From Caryophanales bacterium (lineage in GTDB: Bacteria > Bacillota > Bacilli > CAJFEE01), in NCBI GenBank assembly GCA_029256085.1, contig JAQSYP010000009.1:1-64000 (forward strand): a DNA stretch of 64,000 nt, written 5' to 3'. How positions within the stretch are numbered: position 1 is the first letter of the stretch; each line of letters opens with the position of its first letter. Shown piece after piece: positions 1 to 7,974 of the stretch. A model generated the notes under the pieces. That model saw only the letters and a list, made by a program, of their open reading frames with translations, had not been told where the DNA came from and searched no databases. The position numbers and the translations under genes were made by a program.

Positions 1-90
1 GTAGCTCATTATTTTAAAACATAAATTGACGCTTGGTTTTGTTGGTTGTTCAGTTTTCAAAGAGCACTATGTCGCAATGGCGACTTTATT
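1..90 (-). other. Leader of an rRNA operon (16S gene just outside window)
   Basis: Read on the minus strand, this stretch has the boxA-like stretch CTTTGAAAACTGAACAA at about 46-62, typical of Bacillus rRNA leaders and rRNA spacers. It then runs to the window edge with GAGCTAC. Together with the tandem promoters immediately upstream, this marks the transcribed leader of an rRNA operon. In B. subtilis an rRNA operon also follows pdaB. The 16S gene itself is not in the window, so its identity is inferred. Confidence 0.8.
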
Positions 91-119
91 AATTTATCAT
101 ATAGTCCGTCGTGTGTCAA
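91..119 (-). promoter_or_regulatory. rRNA operon promoter P2
   Basis: On the minus strand a perfect TTGACA (114-119) is followed by a 17-bp spacer and TAAATT (91-96). A G lies about 7 nt after the -10, consistent with the GTP start common at rrn promoters of Bacillus. It sits about 77 bp downstream of a second promoter of identical architecture, the usual tandem P1/P2 arrangement. Confidence 0.8.
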
Positions 120-167
120 TATATATTTTTAACTGAAATTCGCTATATTTCACCAACGACGATGTTT

Positions 168-196
168 AATTTATCATACATAAATCTAGCTGTCAA
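168..196 (-). promoter_or_regulatory. rRNA operon promoter P1
   Basis: On the minus strand TTGACA (191-196), a 17-bp spacer and TAAATT (168-173) repeat the structure of the downstream promoter, including the shared TATGATAAATTAA context. The TGA stop codon of the upstream small gene (193-195) lies inside this -35 hexamer, so gene end and promoter are superimposed. Confidence 0.8.
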
Positions 197-441
197 CATT
201 TCTTCTTTTTCTTTTTATTATAGAAATTAGTTGCTTTTGTCGGGATATATTGCTGTATTTGTTTTGGAGTAGATACTCTAGTAAATAGTTTAAATAATAT
301 ATCATACCTATCATATAGTGTTGTTTTTACAACTTGAGAAATTCTATTATCTTTAAGATCAAATAGAATTTCATCCATTTCCCTTTTTAATAAATATTCG
401 ATTTCCCTTACTTCTCTTTCGTTAATTAGTAGACCTCTCAT
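193..441 (-). CDS. Conserved small hypothetical protein upstream of rrn
   Basis: An 82-residue protein rich in charged residues, with the pattern RGLLINEREVREIEYLLKRE near its start and a lysine run at its C-terminus. It has no membrane segment or signal peptide. I do not assign a function; I believe similar small proteins occur near rrn operons in Bacillaceae, but that is memory rather than evidence here. I chose the ATG at 441 because an AGAGG ribosome-binding site lies 8-9 nt before it; an upstream GTG at 450 would overlap that site. Its stop codon is embedded in the -35 box of rrn P1. Confidence 0.6.
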   Translation of the reverse strand: MRGLLINEREVREIEYLLKREMDEILFDLKDNRISQVVKTTLYDRYDILFKLFTRVSTPKQIQQYIPTKATNFYNKKKKKKC

Positions 442-568
442 TATTAACACCTCTAATTCACAAGTGTGGTTATTTTAACCATAATTTGGATTTTAATTCA
501 TCAAATACATATTTTATTGGCTTGTACATATATTTTATTAAGTATGCTTAGTAATGGAGGTTTTGAAA

Positions 569-1333
569 ATGAATGGTTTTTATGTTGTTAGAGCTAGTAA
601 GCTTAAGCAATATATGTTTATTGCGTTAGCAGCATTGTTTTGTGCACTAATCCTGTTTGTTAACAATGAAGGAACGACTTCAGTTTTTCAAACAAGTAAT
701 GGCACTAAGGTTTTCTACAAGGGTGATACAAACGATAAGAATGTATCTTTAACGTTTGATGTTACTTGGGGTGATTCCAAATTAGAAAAAATTTTAGAGA
801 CCCTAGCAAATGAAAATGTTAGTAACGCTACTTTCTTTGTTTCTGGAGCATGGGCAGAAAGACATCCCGATCTATTTAAGAAGATTGTTGATTCGAAACA
901 TGAGATTGGCTCTCTTGGTTACTTTTACAAACCATATACTAAACTAAGTAGAGTGGAAATGGTTAGAGATCTAGGGAGAGCAGAAGAGGTCTTTAAGAGG
1001 TTAGGTTATGAAAAAGTAAGACTATTTAGACCACCACTAGGCTTATACAATAGTGACGTCATTGATATATCAGCACAATTTAATTACACTGTAGTTCATT
1101 GGAGTGTCGATTCTCAAGATTGGTTGAATCCAGGAGTAAATAAAATAGTAAACAATGTAGTAGGTAATTTAGATAAAGGGGATGTGATTTATTTTCACGC
1201 ATCTGACTCTGCTCTTCAAACTGAGAAAGCATTGCCTGTTGTAATTAAATCTTTGAGGTCAAAGGGTTATTCTAATTTAAATATAACAGATTTATCCTCT
1301 TTTTCTGTACCAAAAAGCTCAGAAATTAAATAA
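569..1333 (+). CDS. pdaB: PdaB-like sporulation polysaccharide deacetylase-family protein
   Basis: A NodB-fold polysaccharide deacetylase-family protein needed in B. subtilis for spore stability late in sporulation. An N-terminal membrane anchor (about residues 15-32 from the chosen start) is followed by the catalytic-type domain with TFDVTWGDS, RPPLGLYN and HASDSALQTEKALP motifs. The start at 569 is preferred over 554 because a TGGAGG ribosome-binding site lies at 555-560, 8 nt before it. The canonical metal-binding HxxxH of active deacetylases appears as SLGYFYKPYT, lacking both histidines. This agrees with the view that PdaB proteins are atypical and may not be zinc deacetylases. It is convergent with kbaA, as in B. 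subtilis. Confidence 0.9.
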   Translation: MNGFYVVRASKLKQYMFIALAALFCALILFVNNEGTTSVFQTSNGTKVFYKGDTNDKNVSLTFDVTWGDSKLEKILETLANENVSNATFFVSGAWAERHPDLFKKIVDSKHEIGSLGYFYKPYTKLSRVEMVRDLGRAEEVFKRLGYEKVRLFRPPLGLYNSDVIDISAQFNYTVVHWSVDSQDWLNPGVNKIVNNVVGNLDKGDVIYFHASDSALQTEKALPVVIKSLRSKGYSNLNITDLSSFSVPKSSEIK

Positions 1334-1349
1334 ATTTGTCGAAAAAGAA

Positions 1350-1382
1350 TCCCTGGTGATGGTATAGCCGGGGTTTTCCTTC
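1350..1382 (+). terminator. Terminator after pdaB
   Basis: A CCCTGG...CCGGGG stem (one G-U pair) lies about 20 nt after the pdaB stop and is followed by TTTTCCTT on the plus strand. It is a short but plausible intrinsic terminator. Confidence 0.55.
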
Positions 1383-1440
1383 AGTTTTTAAGAATGAATG
1401 AGCGACTCAGGAGTTTATACTTTTCTTTTGAGCAAATAAA

Positions 1441-1466
1441 AAGACTGCTATTTACGCAGTCTTCTT
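1441..1466 (-). terminator. Terminator overlapping the kbaA stop codon
   Basis: The perfect stem AAGACTGC/GCAGTCTT has a 7-nt loop that contains the kbaA TAA stop. On the minus strand it is followed by a T-rich run, so the terminator is built into the last codons of the gene. A-rich sequence on the other side may also let it act on pdaB transcripts. Confidence 0.7.
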
Positions 1467-2057
1467 TTGATTATTTTTAAGATATTTACTTATATAGAGT
1501 AGTTGATAGCTGTTACATACGATTAAAGTCCCAAAAACTAAAGTACTCCAAAACCACGTGTCAGAACCGAATGAAATTGAACCTTCAATTAAAGTTCCAA
1601 AGATTAAAAAGCAAATTGATGGAACAAATGAATCTTTTGTAGTTAGTTTCACTTTATACAGACTTACTACAAATGCTATTATTAAAAGAATACTTAAAAA
1701 TAAAATTGGTTTAAAAATACTTATATTATTATTTATCGAATATTGAAATGAGTAATTTGCACTAAATAGAACTGAAATTAAAGTTAAGATTATCTGAAAT
1801 ACGTAATATTTCTTTCTACTTCTTAAAATTATTAGTAATGAACCAATAAAATATTGATAAAAGAAATATCCCATATGAGCTAAGGCACTTATAGTAAAAC
1901 CTATCAACGCATAACTGCCTGTAACAATTACAGCTTCTGACATACTAACTTCAGAATTTTTACTCATAAATTCAAAAACTACACCTAGTACTGAACTAAC
2001 AACTATACCAAGTAAGCTATTAATTAGAAAAAATTTAATCCAATTTTTTATCCCCAC
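1452..2057 (-). CDS. kbaA: KbaA-like membrane protein (KinB signalling activator)
   Basis: A 201-residue integral membrane protein with about six hydrophobic segments (around residues 10-28, 40-75, 85-105, 115-133, 145-163, 168-188) and a basic C-terminus. In B. subtilis KbaA is needed for the KinB branch of the sporulation phosphorelay. The call rests on size, topology, the HMGYFFYQYFIGSL stretch and synteny between salA and pdaB. The start is GTG with only a weak, distant purine run. It lies 7 bp after salA, whereas in B. subtilis gerD occupies this junction; no gerD is present here. Confidence 0.8.
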   Translation of the reverse strand: MGIKNWIKFFLINSLLGIVVSSVLGVVFEFMSKNSEVSMSEAVIVTGSYALIGFTISALAHMGYFFYQYFIGSLLIILRSRKKYYVFQIILTLISVLFSANYSFQYSINNNISIFKPILFLSILLIIAFVVSLYKVKLTTKDSFVPSICFLIFGTLIEGSISFGSDTWFWSTLVFGTLIVCNSYQLLYISKYLKNNQKKTA

Positions 2058-2064
2058 GTAACTT

Positions 2065-3108
2065 TTACTTACCCTTCTCTATAATTTTCCTAGCTATATC
2101 ATCAAATAACTTTCCGTTCTCATCGTCCGATGTATATATGGATGGAGCATAGTTATCTCCTTCTTGTACAGATGGTTGTTTTAATGGAAGCTGTGCTAGC
2201 AGTTCTACACCTAATTCACTTGCAAGTCTTTCTCCTCCGCCTGTTCCAAATATATATTCGATTTCCCCAGTTTTAACACTTTCGTAATACGACATATTTT
2301 CAATTACACCAATAACTTCATGATCTGTTTTTTGAGCCATAATACCTGCTCTGGCTGCTACAAATGCTGCAGTTGGGTGGGGTGTAGTAACAATTATTTC
2401 TTTTGAGTTAGGTAGTTTCTGATGAATATCAAGAGCCACATCACCTGTTCCTGGAGGTAGATCTAATAATAAGTAATCTAATTCTCCCCATTGAACGTCC
2501 GAAAAGAATTGGCTTATAATTTTTCCTAACATAGGACCTCTCCATATAATTGGTGAGTTGTCTTCAACAAAGAATCCCATTGACATAACTTTTACCCCAA
2601 AGCGCTCAGCAGGATATATTTCCTGACTATCTAAAATTGGATTTTCAAGGATTCCCATCATATCCGGAATACTAAATCCATATATATCACAGTCAATTAA
2701 TCCAACTCTTTTTCCTAATCTCGCTAAAGCTACTGCAGTATTAGCAGTTACGGTAGATTTACCTACTCCACCTTTTCCAGATGCAATAGCAATAATAGTC
2801 GCGTCACCTAACGGGTTTTTATTGACACCTGATTCTGCTAAATGTTTTTTCAGAGTTTCCTCATCCATAGCATTAAATCTTAGGCCAACAGAACTTGCTC
2901 CCGCGTTTTTTAGCTTATCAACTATTTCTGATTGTAGTTTAAGTTGCTCAGGCGAATCTGTTTTTGCAACAGTTATTTTTACACTTACGTGGTTCTTTTC
3001 TTCTTTTACCTTAACTTCAGTAACCGTACCTAATTCTCCTAGTGGTTTGTTAAAGAAAGGATCACTAATACTATTTAACACTTCAAAAACTTTGCTCTCA
3101 TTAATCAT
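2065..3108 (-). CDS. salA: SalA/Mrp-family P-loop ATPase
   Basis: A 347-residue Mrp/NBP35-type ATPase (ParA superfamily, cytoplasmic). An N-terminal DUF59/MIP18-like segment (about residues 1-90) precedes the P-loop domain with the deviant Walker A GKGGVGKST near residue 111, then LIDCDIYGFSIPDM and LLLDLPPGTGDVALD. B. subtilis SalA (YbaL) acts as a transcriptional regulator derepressing scoC targets; Mrp relatives carry Fe-S clusters. Which role applies here cannot be told from sequence. The gene lies between cwlD and kbaA as in other Bacillaceae, with its own upstream spacer of 220 bp. Confidence 0.9.
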   Translation of the reverse strand: MINESKVFEVLNSISDPFFNKPLGELGTVTEVKVKEEKNHVSVKITVAKTDSPEQLKLQSEIVDKLKNAGASSVGLRFNAMDEETLKKHLAESGVNKNPLGDATIIAIASGKGGVGKSTVTANTAVALARLGKRVGLIDCDIYGFSIPDMMGILENPILDSQEIYPAERFGVKVMSMGFFVEDNSPIIWRGPMLGKIISQFFSDVQWGELDYLLLDLPPGTGDVALDIHQKLPNSKEIIVTTPHPTAAFVAARAGIMAQKTDHEVIGVIENMSYYESVKTGEIEYIFGTGGGERLASELGVELLAQLPLKQPSVQEGDNYAPSIYTSDDENGKLFDDIARKIIEKGK

Positions 3109-3184
3109 GTGTCCACCGCCTAATTTATTTTCATTTGTAGTATAGCATAAACTTGTATAAAACCCTTTTATGTAGACTTAGAAT

Positions 3185-3296
3185 AAAGAAAACCCGGCTA
3201 TTGCCGAGCCATAAGGGCGACGGCAGAGCCGTAGTTGCACTTATGCGTTAGGAAAGTATTAACTACGCAGAAGTTTATACTTTCCTATAGCTAAAC
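3185..3296. repeat. Structured intergenic palindromic element (cwlD-salA)
   Basis: A compact series of inverted repeats: CCGGCTATTGCCGAGCC; CATAAG...CTTATG enclosing ACGGCAGAGCCGT; and AGGAAAGTAT...ATACTTTCCT. The dense nested stems and higher GC than the surroundings suggest a dispersed Bacillaceae repeat or small structured RNA. A fragment with GTTTATACTTTTC at about 1413-1425, downstream of pdaB, resembles its end. Confidence 0.5.
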
Positions 3297-3298
3297 AA

Positions 3299-3324
3299 AA
3301 TGACCTCTTTAACCAGAGGTCATT
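3299..3324 (-). terminator. Terminator after cwlD
   Basis: The perfect 10-bp stem AATGACCTCT/AGAGGTCATT has a 6-nt loop and is followed by TTTTGTTT on the minus strand, a few bases after the cwlD stop. Confidence 0.85.
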
Positions 3325-3332
3325 TATTATTA

Positions 3333-4070
3333 TTATTCTTCTGGAGCTTTTTCATTAGTCAAACTTCTTAAAATACCTTTATATATTCCAAAAGCAATTT
3401 TGTCTTGGTAATCCTCATCCTCTAATAATGCTCTTTCTGTTGCGTTAGATAAAAATCCTGCTTCTACCAATGCACCAGGGATTTCTGCTTTTCTTAATAG
3501 GTATATATTATGTATTGGCTTAGCCACTCGGTTTGTGTTATTTAAGGTTTTTCTTAGTTCATCTTGGATAAATGCTGCTAACTCCTTATTATCATCGCTA
3601 CCAATATTATAAAAAGTCTGCGCACCGCTATACTTTGCTATAGGAAGTGAGTTTAGATGAATACTTAAAAACATATCTGCATCAGACTTATTAATTATTT
3701 TAAGACGTTTTCTTAAATCCTCAGTTTTACGTATGCTATATCCTTTTGTAAATGGACTTGCTAAATCCTTATCACTTTGCCTCGTCATTATAACTACTGC
3801 ACCTTGCTCTTGTAGATAATCTCTTAGCAATAAAGAAATTTTGAGAGAGACTTCCTTCTCAACAACTTCGCCTCCTGAAGCACCACCATCCGGTCCTCCA
3901 TGTCCTGGATCTAACACAATAATTTTACCAGATAACGGTAAGTTCCAAGTTCTCCAACTAGATAAGATCCTAAAGTCAAACTTATAGATAAAAATTACAA
4001 TTGCAATCAATGCGATAGCTGCAACAACTCTAACTTTTGTATTTTTGCTCATGTTCTTCGAAACCCCCAT
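3333..4070 (-). CDS. cwlD: CwlD, spore cortex N-acetylmuramoyl-L-alanine amidase
   Basis: An Amidase_3-family zinc amidase that, with PdaA, makes muramic-delta-lactam in spore cortex peptidoglycan, needed for germination. A signal/anchor helix (about residues 14-28) precedes the catalytic domain. Zinc ligands are visible in LDPGHGGPDGG (H57 region), VVEKEVSL (Glu) and SIHLN (His), with the catalytic Glu in ALVEAGFLSN. The length (245 aa, or 240 from the second ATG) matches B. subtilis (237). Two starts are possible: 4070 (AGGGA 7 nt upstream) or 4055. It follows ybaK at 48 bp. Confidence 0.95.
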   Translation of the reverse strand: MGVSKNMSKNTKVRVVAAIALIAIVIFIYKFDFRILSSWRTWNLPLSGKIIVLDPGHGGPDGGASGGEVVEKEVSLKISLLLRDYLQEQGAVVIMTRQSDKDLASPFTKGYSIRKTEDLRKRLKIINKSDADMFLSIHLNSLPIAKYSGAQTFYNIGSDDNKELAAFIQDELRKTLNNTNRVAKPIHNIYLLRKAEIPGALVEAGFLSNATERALLEDEDYQDKIAFGIYKGILRSLTNEKAPEE

Positions 4071-4118
4071 ACTTTTCCCTAATGTAATATATGGGACAAG
4101 TGGAGATTTTATGATTTA

Positions 4119-4562
4119 TTATCTTGTCAGTTTTAACTTATATCTTTTTTGTCCTTTATCAAAGCCTAAGTTCCACCAAAATTTAATGTACTCTTTGCAA
4201 ATTCTATATAGCGTTTCGAAATATACTTCCTCTTCATAAGGGATTTTCTCTCCGATAATACAATAAAGCGCGTCAACAAATTTTTTCTCCTTTAATGCTG
4301 TTCGTTCTTTTACATATTCTAGACTTTCGCCATAGTAACCAAATTTACTAATTGAAGCACCTAATAAAAACGCTTCTATTGCGTAATCCATACCGTATGT
4401 CTCAATATTATCAACTTTTAATCTATTTAGATTCAAGAATGGACCGAAACAGTTATTAAATACTTCCTTTAATTCATTTAAAGATAATTCTTGCAAAACC
4501 TGCTTTTCAAATCTTTTTTGTTTTGCTATTCGCTTCTCTTTAAAATTTGTATATAGCTTCAT
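4119..4562 (-). CDS. ybaK: YbaK-family protein (DUF2521)
   Basis: A 147-residue cytoplasmic protein matching YbaK in size and position (upstream of cwlD). It has a basic N-terminus (MKLYTNFKEKRIAKQKRFEK), a mainly helical body and a WWNLGFDKGQKRYK C-terminus. No catalytic motif or membrane span is seen and the function is unknown. AAGGGGGATGATT before the ATG gives a strong ribosome-binding site. In B. subtilis ybaK also lies between rpsI and cwlD; here the thiamine operon and the mobile element intervene. Confidence 0.75.
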   Translation of the reverse strand: MKLYTNFKEKRIAKQKRFEKQVLQELSLNELKEVFNNCFGPFLNLNRLKVDNIETYGMDYAIEAFLLGASISKFGYYGESLEYVKERTALKEKKFVDALYCIIGEKIPYEEEVYFETLYRICKEYIKFWWNLGFDKGQKRYKLKLTR

Positions 4563-4652
4563 TTATAATCATCCCCCTTGTTTATATTGTTAGACTTTCC
4601 GTCAATACAATACAAAGAGGTAATATGTAGTTCTATTAGAAAAACTTGCTTG

Positions 4653-5309
4653 TTATATTTTGACTTGTTTGGCTAATGACTTAGTAGCAACTTTTATAGA
4701 GTTTGCTTCTGTGATTGCTGTAATAACCGAAATTCCATCCGCACCAGCCAAAATTACTTCCCTTGCATTAGTTTCGGTAATACCACCAATACCAACTATG
4801 GGGGTTTTTATTCCTTTATCTCTTAATTCTTTAATGAATTTAAAGCCTTGAGGGTCATTAGCATCTTCCTTAGTTTTTGTACTGAAAATTGGACCTAAAC
4901 CTAAATAATCTGCCCCATCTAAAATTGCCTTTTTTGCTTCATCAATATTATGTACTGATACTCCTAAAATTTTACCTCGTCCGATATGTTTACGAACTAC
5001 ATCTGCAGCTGTATCCTCTTGTCCTATATGAACACCGTCAGCATTAATCTCTAACGCTAAATCAATATCATCATTTACTAAAAAGGGGATATTCTTTTGC
5101 TTGCAAATATTTTGAAGTCTCCTAGCTAGTTCAAGTTTATTTTTACCCACCAATGATCCTTTACCTTTTTCACGATATTGAAATAACGTAATCCCACCAT
5201 CTATAGCCTCTTGTAAAACTTTTTCAGGTAAGTCATTACAGTTATTACTGCCCATAATAAAATACATTTTCAGAAGATCTCTAATCCTGTTAGAATTATT
5301 TAATTCCAA
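4653..5309 (-). CDS. thiE: ThiE, thiamine-phosphate synthase
   Basis: A TIM-barrel enzyme joining HMP pyrophosphate and thiazole phosphate to thiamine phosphate. The motifs YFIMGSNN, FQYREKG, LVNDDIDLALEINADGVHIGQED, YLGLGPIFSTKTK and VGIGGI are all present, and 218 aa is the family length. I place the start at TTG 5307-5309 because GAGGAG lies 5 nt upstream; the ATG at 5366 would add 19 unrelated residues and a 70-bp overlap with thiD. From the TTG it overlaps the thiD stop by 14 bp, indicating translational coupling. It is the last gene of the riboswitch-controlled operon, and no clear terminator follows. Confidence 0.93.
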   Translation of the reverse strand: MELNNSNRIRDLLKMYFIMGSNNCNDLPEKVLQEAIDGGITLFQYREKGKGSLVGKNKLELARRLQNICKQKNIPFLVNDDIDLALEINADGVHIGQEDTAADVVRKHIGRGKILGVSVHNIDEAKKAILDGADYLGLGPIFSTKTKEDANDPQGFKFIKELRDKGIKTPIVGIGGITETNAREVILAGADGISVITAITEANSIKVATKSLAKQVKI

Positions 5310-6120
5310 GCGATTCTCCTCGCTTTCTTTTTTGAAAAGCCCAGTGATTTGTAGGTCCGTGTCCAACTCCTATACCTAACTCATCTTCTATTGCCGCTTT
5401 AATAAACATTTTTGCATTGTTAATTGATTCAACAACATCTTTTCCTTTTGCCAATTCTGCTGCAATTGCTGCAGAAAAAGTACATCCGGTTCCATGTGTA
5501 TGCATTGTTTTTACCCTTTTACTATCTATATATTCAAAATCTCTTCCATCATAAATTAAATCAGTGACTATATCTCCTGATTCATCATGTCCACCCTTAA
5601 TCACCACGAATTGTGTGCCCATTTCTTTAATTTTTCGGGCTGCCTTTTTTCGATCATCCAAATTATTGATATTAATATTAGCCAACACTTCAGCTTCAGG
5701 AATATTTGGAGTCACAACCATTGATAGCGGAATTAAGTTTCTAATTAGTGCATCAACCGCTTCTTGCTGTAATAGCGTAGCACCACCTTTTGATATCATA
5801 ACTGGATCAACAACTAAGTTTGCCCAGTTATACTTTGTTACCTCAGTTGCAACAGCATTAATAATATCTGCACTAAATAACATACCTGTCTTAACCGCAT
5901 CTGCACCAATATCATCACCAATGGATTTAATTTGCTGACATATTTCTTCTACTTTTAAAGGGTATACACCTTGGACACCCAACGTATTTTGTGCTGTTAC
6001 CGCTGTAATTGCAGACATACCATATACACCTAATTCTTGAAATGTCTTTAGGTCAGCTTGAATTCCCGCTCCACCACCACTGTCCGATCCCGCTATGGTT
6101 AACGCTCTACATACTTTCAT
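5296..6120 (-). CDS. thiD: ThiD, HMP/HMP-phosphate kinase
   Basis: A ribokinase-fold kinase phosphorylating hydroxymethylpyrimidine and HMP-P to HMP-PP for ThiE. Seen: substrate loop TIAGSDSGGGAGIQADLKTF, PVMISKGG, TPNIPEAEVL and the anion-hole/catalytic stretch HGTGCTFSAAIAA. The length of 274 aa is close to the usual ~270. It sits between thiM and thiE; the last 14 bp overlap the thiE start. The specificity call (ThiD rather than pyridoxal kinase) rests on the motifs and the operon. Confidence 0.93.
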   Translation of the reverse strand: MKVCRALTIAGSDSGGGAGIQADLKTFQELGVYGMSAITAVTAQNTLGVQGVYPLKVEEICQQIKSIGDDIGADAVKTGMLFSADIINAVATEVTKYNWANLVVDPVMISKGGATLLQQEAVDALIRNLIPLSMVVTPNIPEAEVLANININNLDDRKKAARKIKEMGTQFVVIKGGHDESGDIVTDLIYDGRDFEYIDSKRVKTMHTHGTGCTFSAAIAAELAKGKDVVESINNAKMFIKAAIEDELGIGVGHGPTNHWAFQKRKRGESLGIK

Positions 6121-6137
6121 TTAGAAAATACACCCCC

Positions 6138-6926
6138 TTAAATTTTGCTAATTTTTTCTAAAGTATTTATTTCGTCTATAGACACCTTAGCTAACTGATT
6201 TAAAAACTCAATCTGAAAACTTCCTGGACCATTTTCAATAGTCTTTTGAGCTGCTATTTCTGCTGCTATACCATAAAAAGATACTGCTTCAGCTGCTGCA
6301 TATAATTTTTCTTGAGACGCAGCAATGAATGCTCCTATCACCGAACCTAATAAACAACCTGTCCCTGTAACTTTTGTAAGAATTGGGTGTCCATTTTCAA
6401 CTTTATATGTTGAATCACCATTAGTTATTACATCGTCTTTACCTGTAATAACTGTTATACAACCAATTTGTCTTGATGCTCTTTGTGCAAGTTCAACCAC
6501 GTCTCCAGAACCACCCCCTGCATCAACACCTTTTATTAACCAATTTTCGCCAATAACATTGGCAACTTCAGCAGCATTACCTCTTAATACGGTCACTTGA
6601 ACTTCTTTTAAGATTTTTCTAGCAGCCTCAGTACGATACGGAGTTGCTCCTGCGCCAACTGGATCAAAAACAACTGGAACTTTATTTTCATTTGCTGATT
6701 TACCAGCAATTATAATTGATGTGACAACATTTTCATCAAGTGTACCCATATTCAATACAACAGCACTTGCTATTTTCGCCATATCTGCTACTTCTTCATG
6801 TGCGTAAGCCATTACAGGTGATGCTCCTAGCGCCAGTAATCCGTTAGCAGTAAAATTTGTTACAACGACATTTGTAATATTGTGGATCAGTGGATTTGTT
6901 TCTCGTACTTTCTCAATTGTTTTCAT
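6138..6926 (-). CDS. thiM: ThiM, hydroxyethylthiazole kinase
   Basis: Salvages 4-methyl-5-(2-hydroxyethyl)thiazole by phosphorylation, feeding ThiE. Motifs: [36 protein letters not shown] and [13 protein letters not shown], with the conserved Cys. I prefer the ATG at 6926 (AAGGGG about 9 nt upstream) over the one at 6932, which is too close to the ribosome-binding site. The thiazole salvage gene together with pyrimidine uptake and thiD/thiE makes a complete salvage route. De novo genes (thiC, thiG and others) are not in this operon. Confidence 0.93.
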   Translation of the reverse strand: MKTIEKVRETNPLIHNITNVVVTNFTANGLLALGASPVMAYAHEEVADMAKIASAVVLNMGTLDENVVTSIIIAGKSANENKVPVVFDPVGAGATPYRTEAARKILKEVQVTVLRGNAAEVANVIGENWLIKGVDAGGGSGDVVELAQRASRQIGCITVITGKDDVITNGDSTYKVENGHPILTKVTGTGCLLGSVIGAFIAASQEKLYAAAEAVSFYGIAAEIAAQKTIENGPGSFQIEFLNQLAKVSIDEINTLEKISKI

Positions 6927-6955
6927 AATCATATTCCCCTTATAGTTATATTTTT

Positions 6956-7945
6956 TTAAAAATTAACAAATGCATTTTTTGAATCTACTTTTACCTTTAA
7001 AATTCCATGCTCTAGTAACCAAGCCCCTACTCTTTCCCATGAATTTTCATCTTGATATAAGAAAGGCTTATCTTTAGCATCCATTAATGGTAAAAGTATT
7101 TCTAAGCTTTTTTTTTCGATTCCCTTATCAAGTGGGGAAGTTTTGTTCTCATGTACTAGAAGTACTGACAATCCTTCTTTAGGATTTTTAACAACATATT
7201 CTTGTCCTTCTGTTAGTGCTTTAATAAAACTCTTTAACGTTTCTGAATTTTGATCAATAGATTTTTCACTTGTAACTAGGACTAATTCATAATAATTTGG
7301 AACACCATACTCTGTTGGTTTGAAAATTTTAACAGCGTGACCTTCTTTTTCTAAAAGTAATAGTTCATGATTAATGAAACCACCCGCGATTGCATCTGTT
7401 TTCTTTGTAGCAAGTGTAGGTATTAAATTCCAACCTACATCAACTAATTTTACTTTTGTTGGATCACCATTGTCCGTTTTAACCATAGTATTTATCATTG
7501 CATCATTAAGTGGTATAGATGGATATCCTATTGTTTTCCCAGTTAAATCTTTAGGTGATTTAATTTTCCCATCGGCAGCCACCATTATCGTATTTAACGG
7601 TTCACGAACAAATGCACCAATAGATTTTACTGGGATATTTTCTCCACGAGCAATTAATACTTGAGGCTGATAGCTAAGTCCGATATCGACTTTTCCCGCA
7701 GCTACTAGCTTTAAAGGATCGTTTGTATCAGCAGGCATCTTAATTTCTACATCCAGACCATGTTTTTCAAAAAAACCTTTATCTAGCGCCACGTATATTG
7801 AGGAGTGTACCGCATTAGGGTACCAATCTAACATAATACTTACCTTTTGTAATTTCTTCTCACTTGATTGAGTATTGTTGTCAGAACCACAACCTCCTAT
7901 TAAAAGTAGTGTAATACTCAACACGATGCTAACTATATTCTTCAT
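6956..7945 (-). CDS. thiY: ThiY-like lipoprotein, pyrimidine-precursor binding protein
   Basis: A periplasmic-type binding protein of the NMT1/THI5-like family, 329 aa. Lipoprotein signal: hydrophobic helix then LIGGC (Cys about residue 19). Family features: [22 protein letters not shown] near the N-terminus, [10 protein letters not shown] and GGFINHE. ThiY of Bacillus halodurans binds N-formyl-4-amino-5-aminomethyl-2-methylpyrimidine, a thiamine breakdown product. Here the riboswitch and neighbours support a thiamine pyrimidine-type ligand, but the exact ligand is inferred. No tenA salvage hydrolase gene lies in this operon. Confidence 0.85.
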   Translation of the reverse strand: MKNIVSIVLSITLLLIGGCGSDNNTQSSEKKLQKVSIMLDWYPNAVHSSIYVALDKGFFEKHGLDVEIKMPADTNDPLKLVAAGKVDIGLSYQPQVLIARGENIPVKSIGAFVREPLNTIMVAADGKIKSPKDLTGKTIGYPSIPLNDAMINTMVKTDNGDPTKVKLVDVGWNLIPTLATKKTDAIAGGFINHELLLLEKEGHAVKIFKPTEYGVPNYYELVLVTSEKSIDQNSETLKSFIKALTEGQEYVVKNPKEGLSVLLVHENKTSPLDKGIEKKSLEILLPLMDAKDKPFLYQDENSWERVGAWLLEHGILKVKVDSKNAFVNF

Positions 7946-7974
7946 ATGCCTTCTCCTCGATCAATTTTATATTT

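Noticed and set aside
5310-5366. N-terminal extension of ThiE within thiD
   Set aside because: No ribosome-binding site at that ATG, no family similarity, and a better TTG start with GAGGAG downstream.
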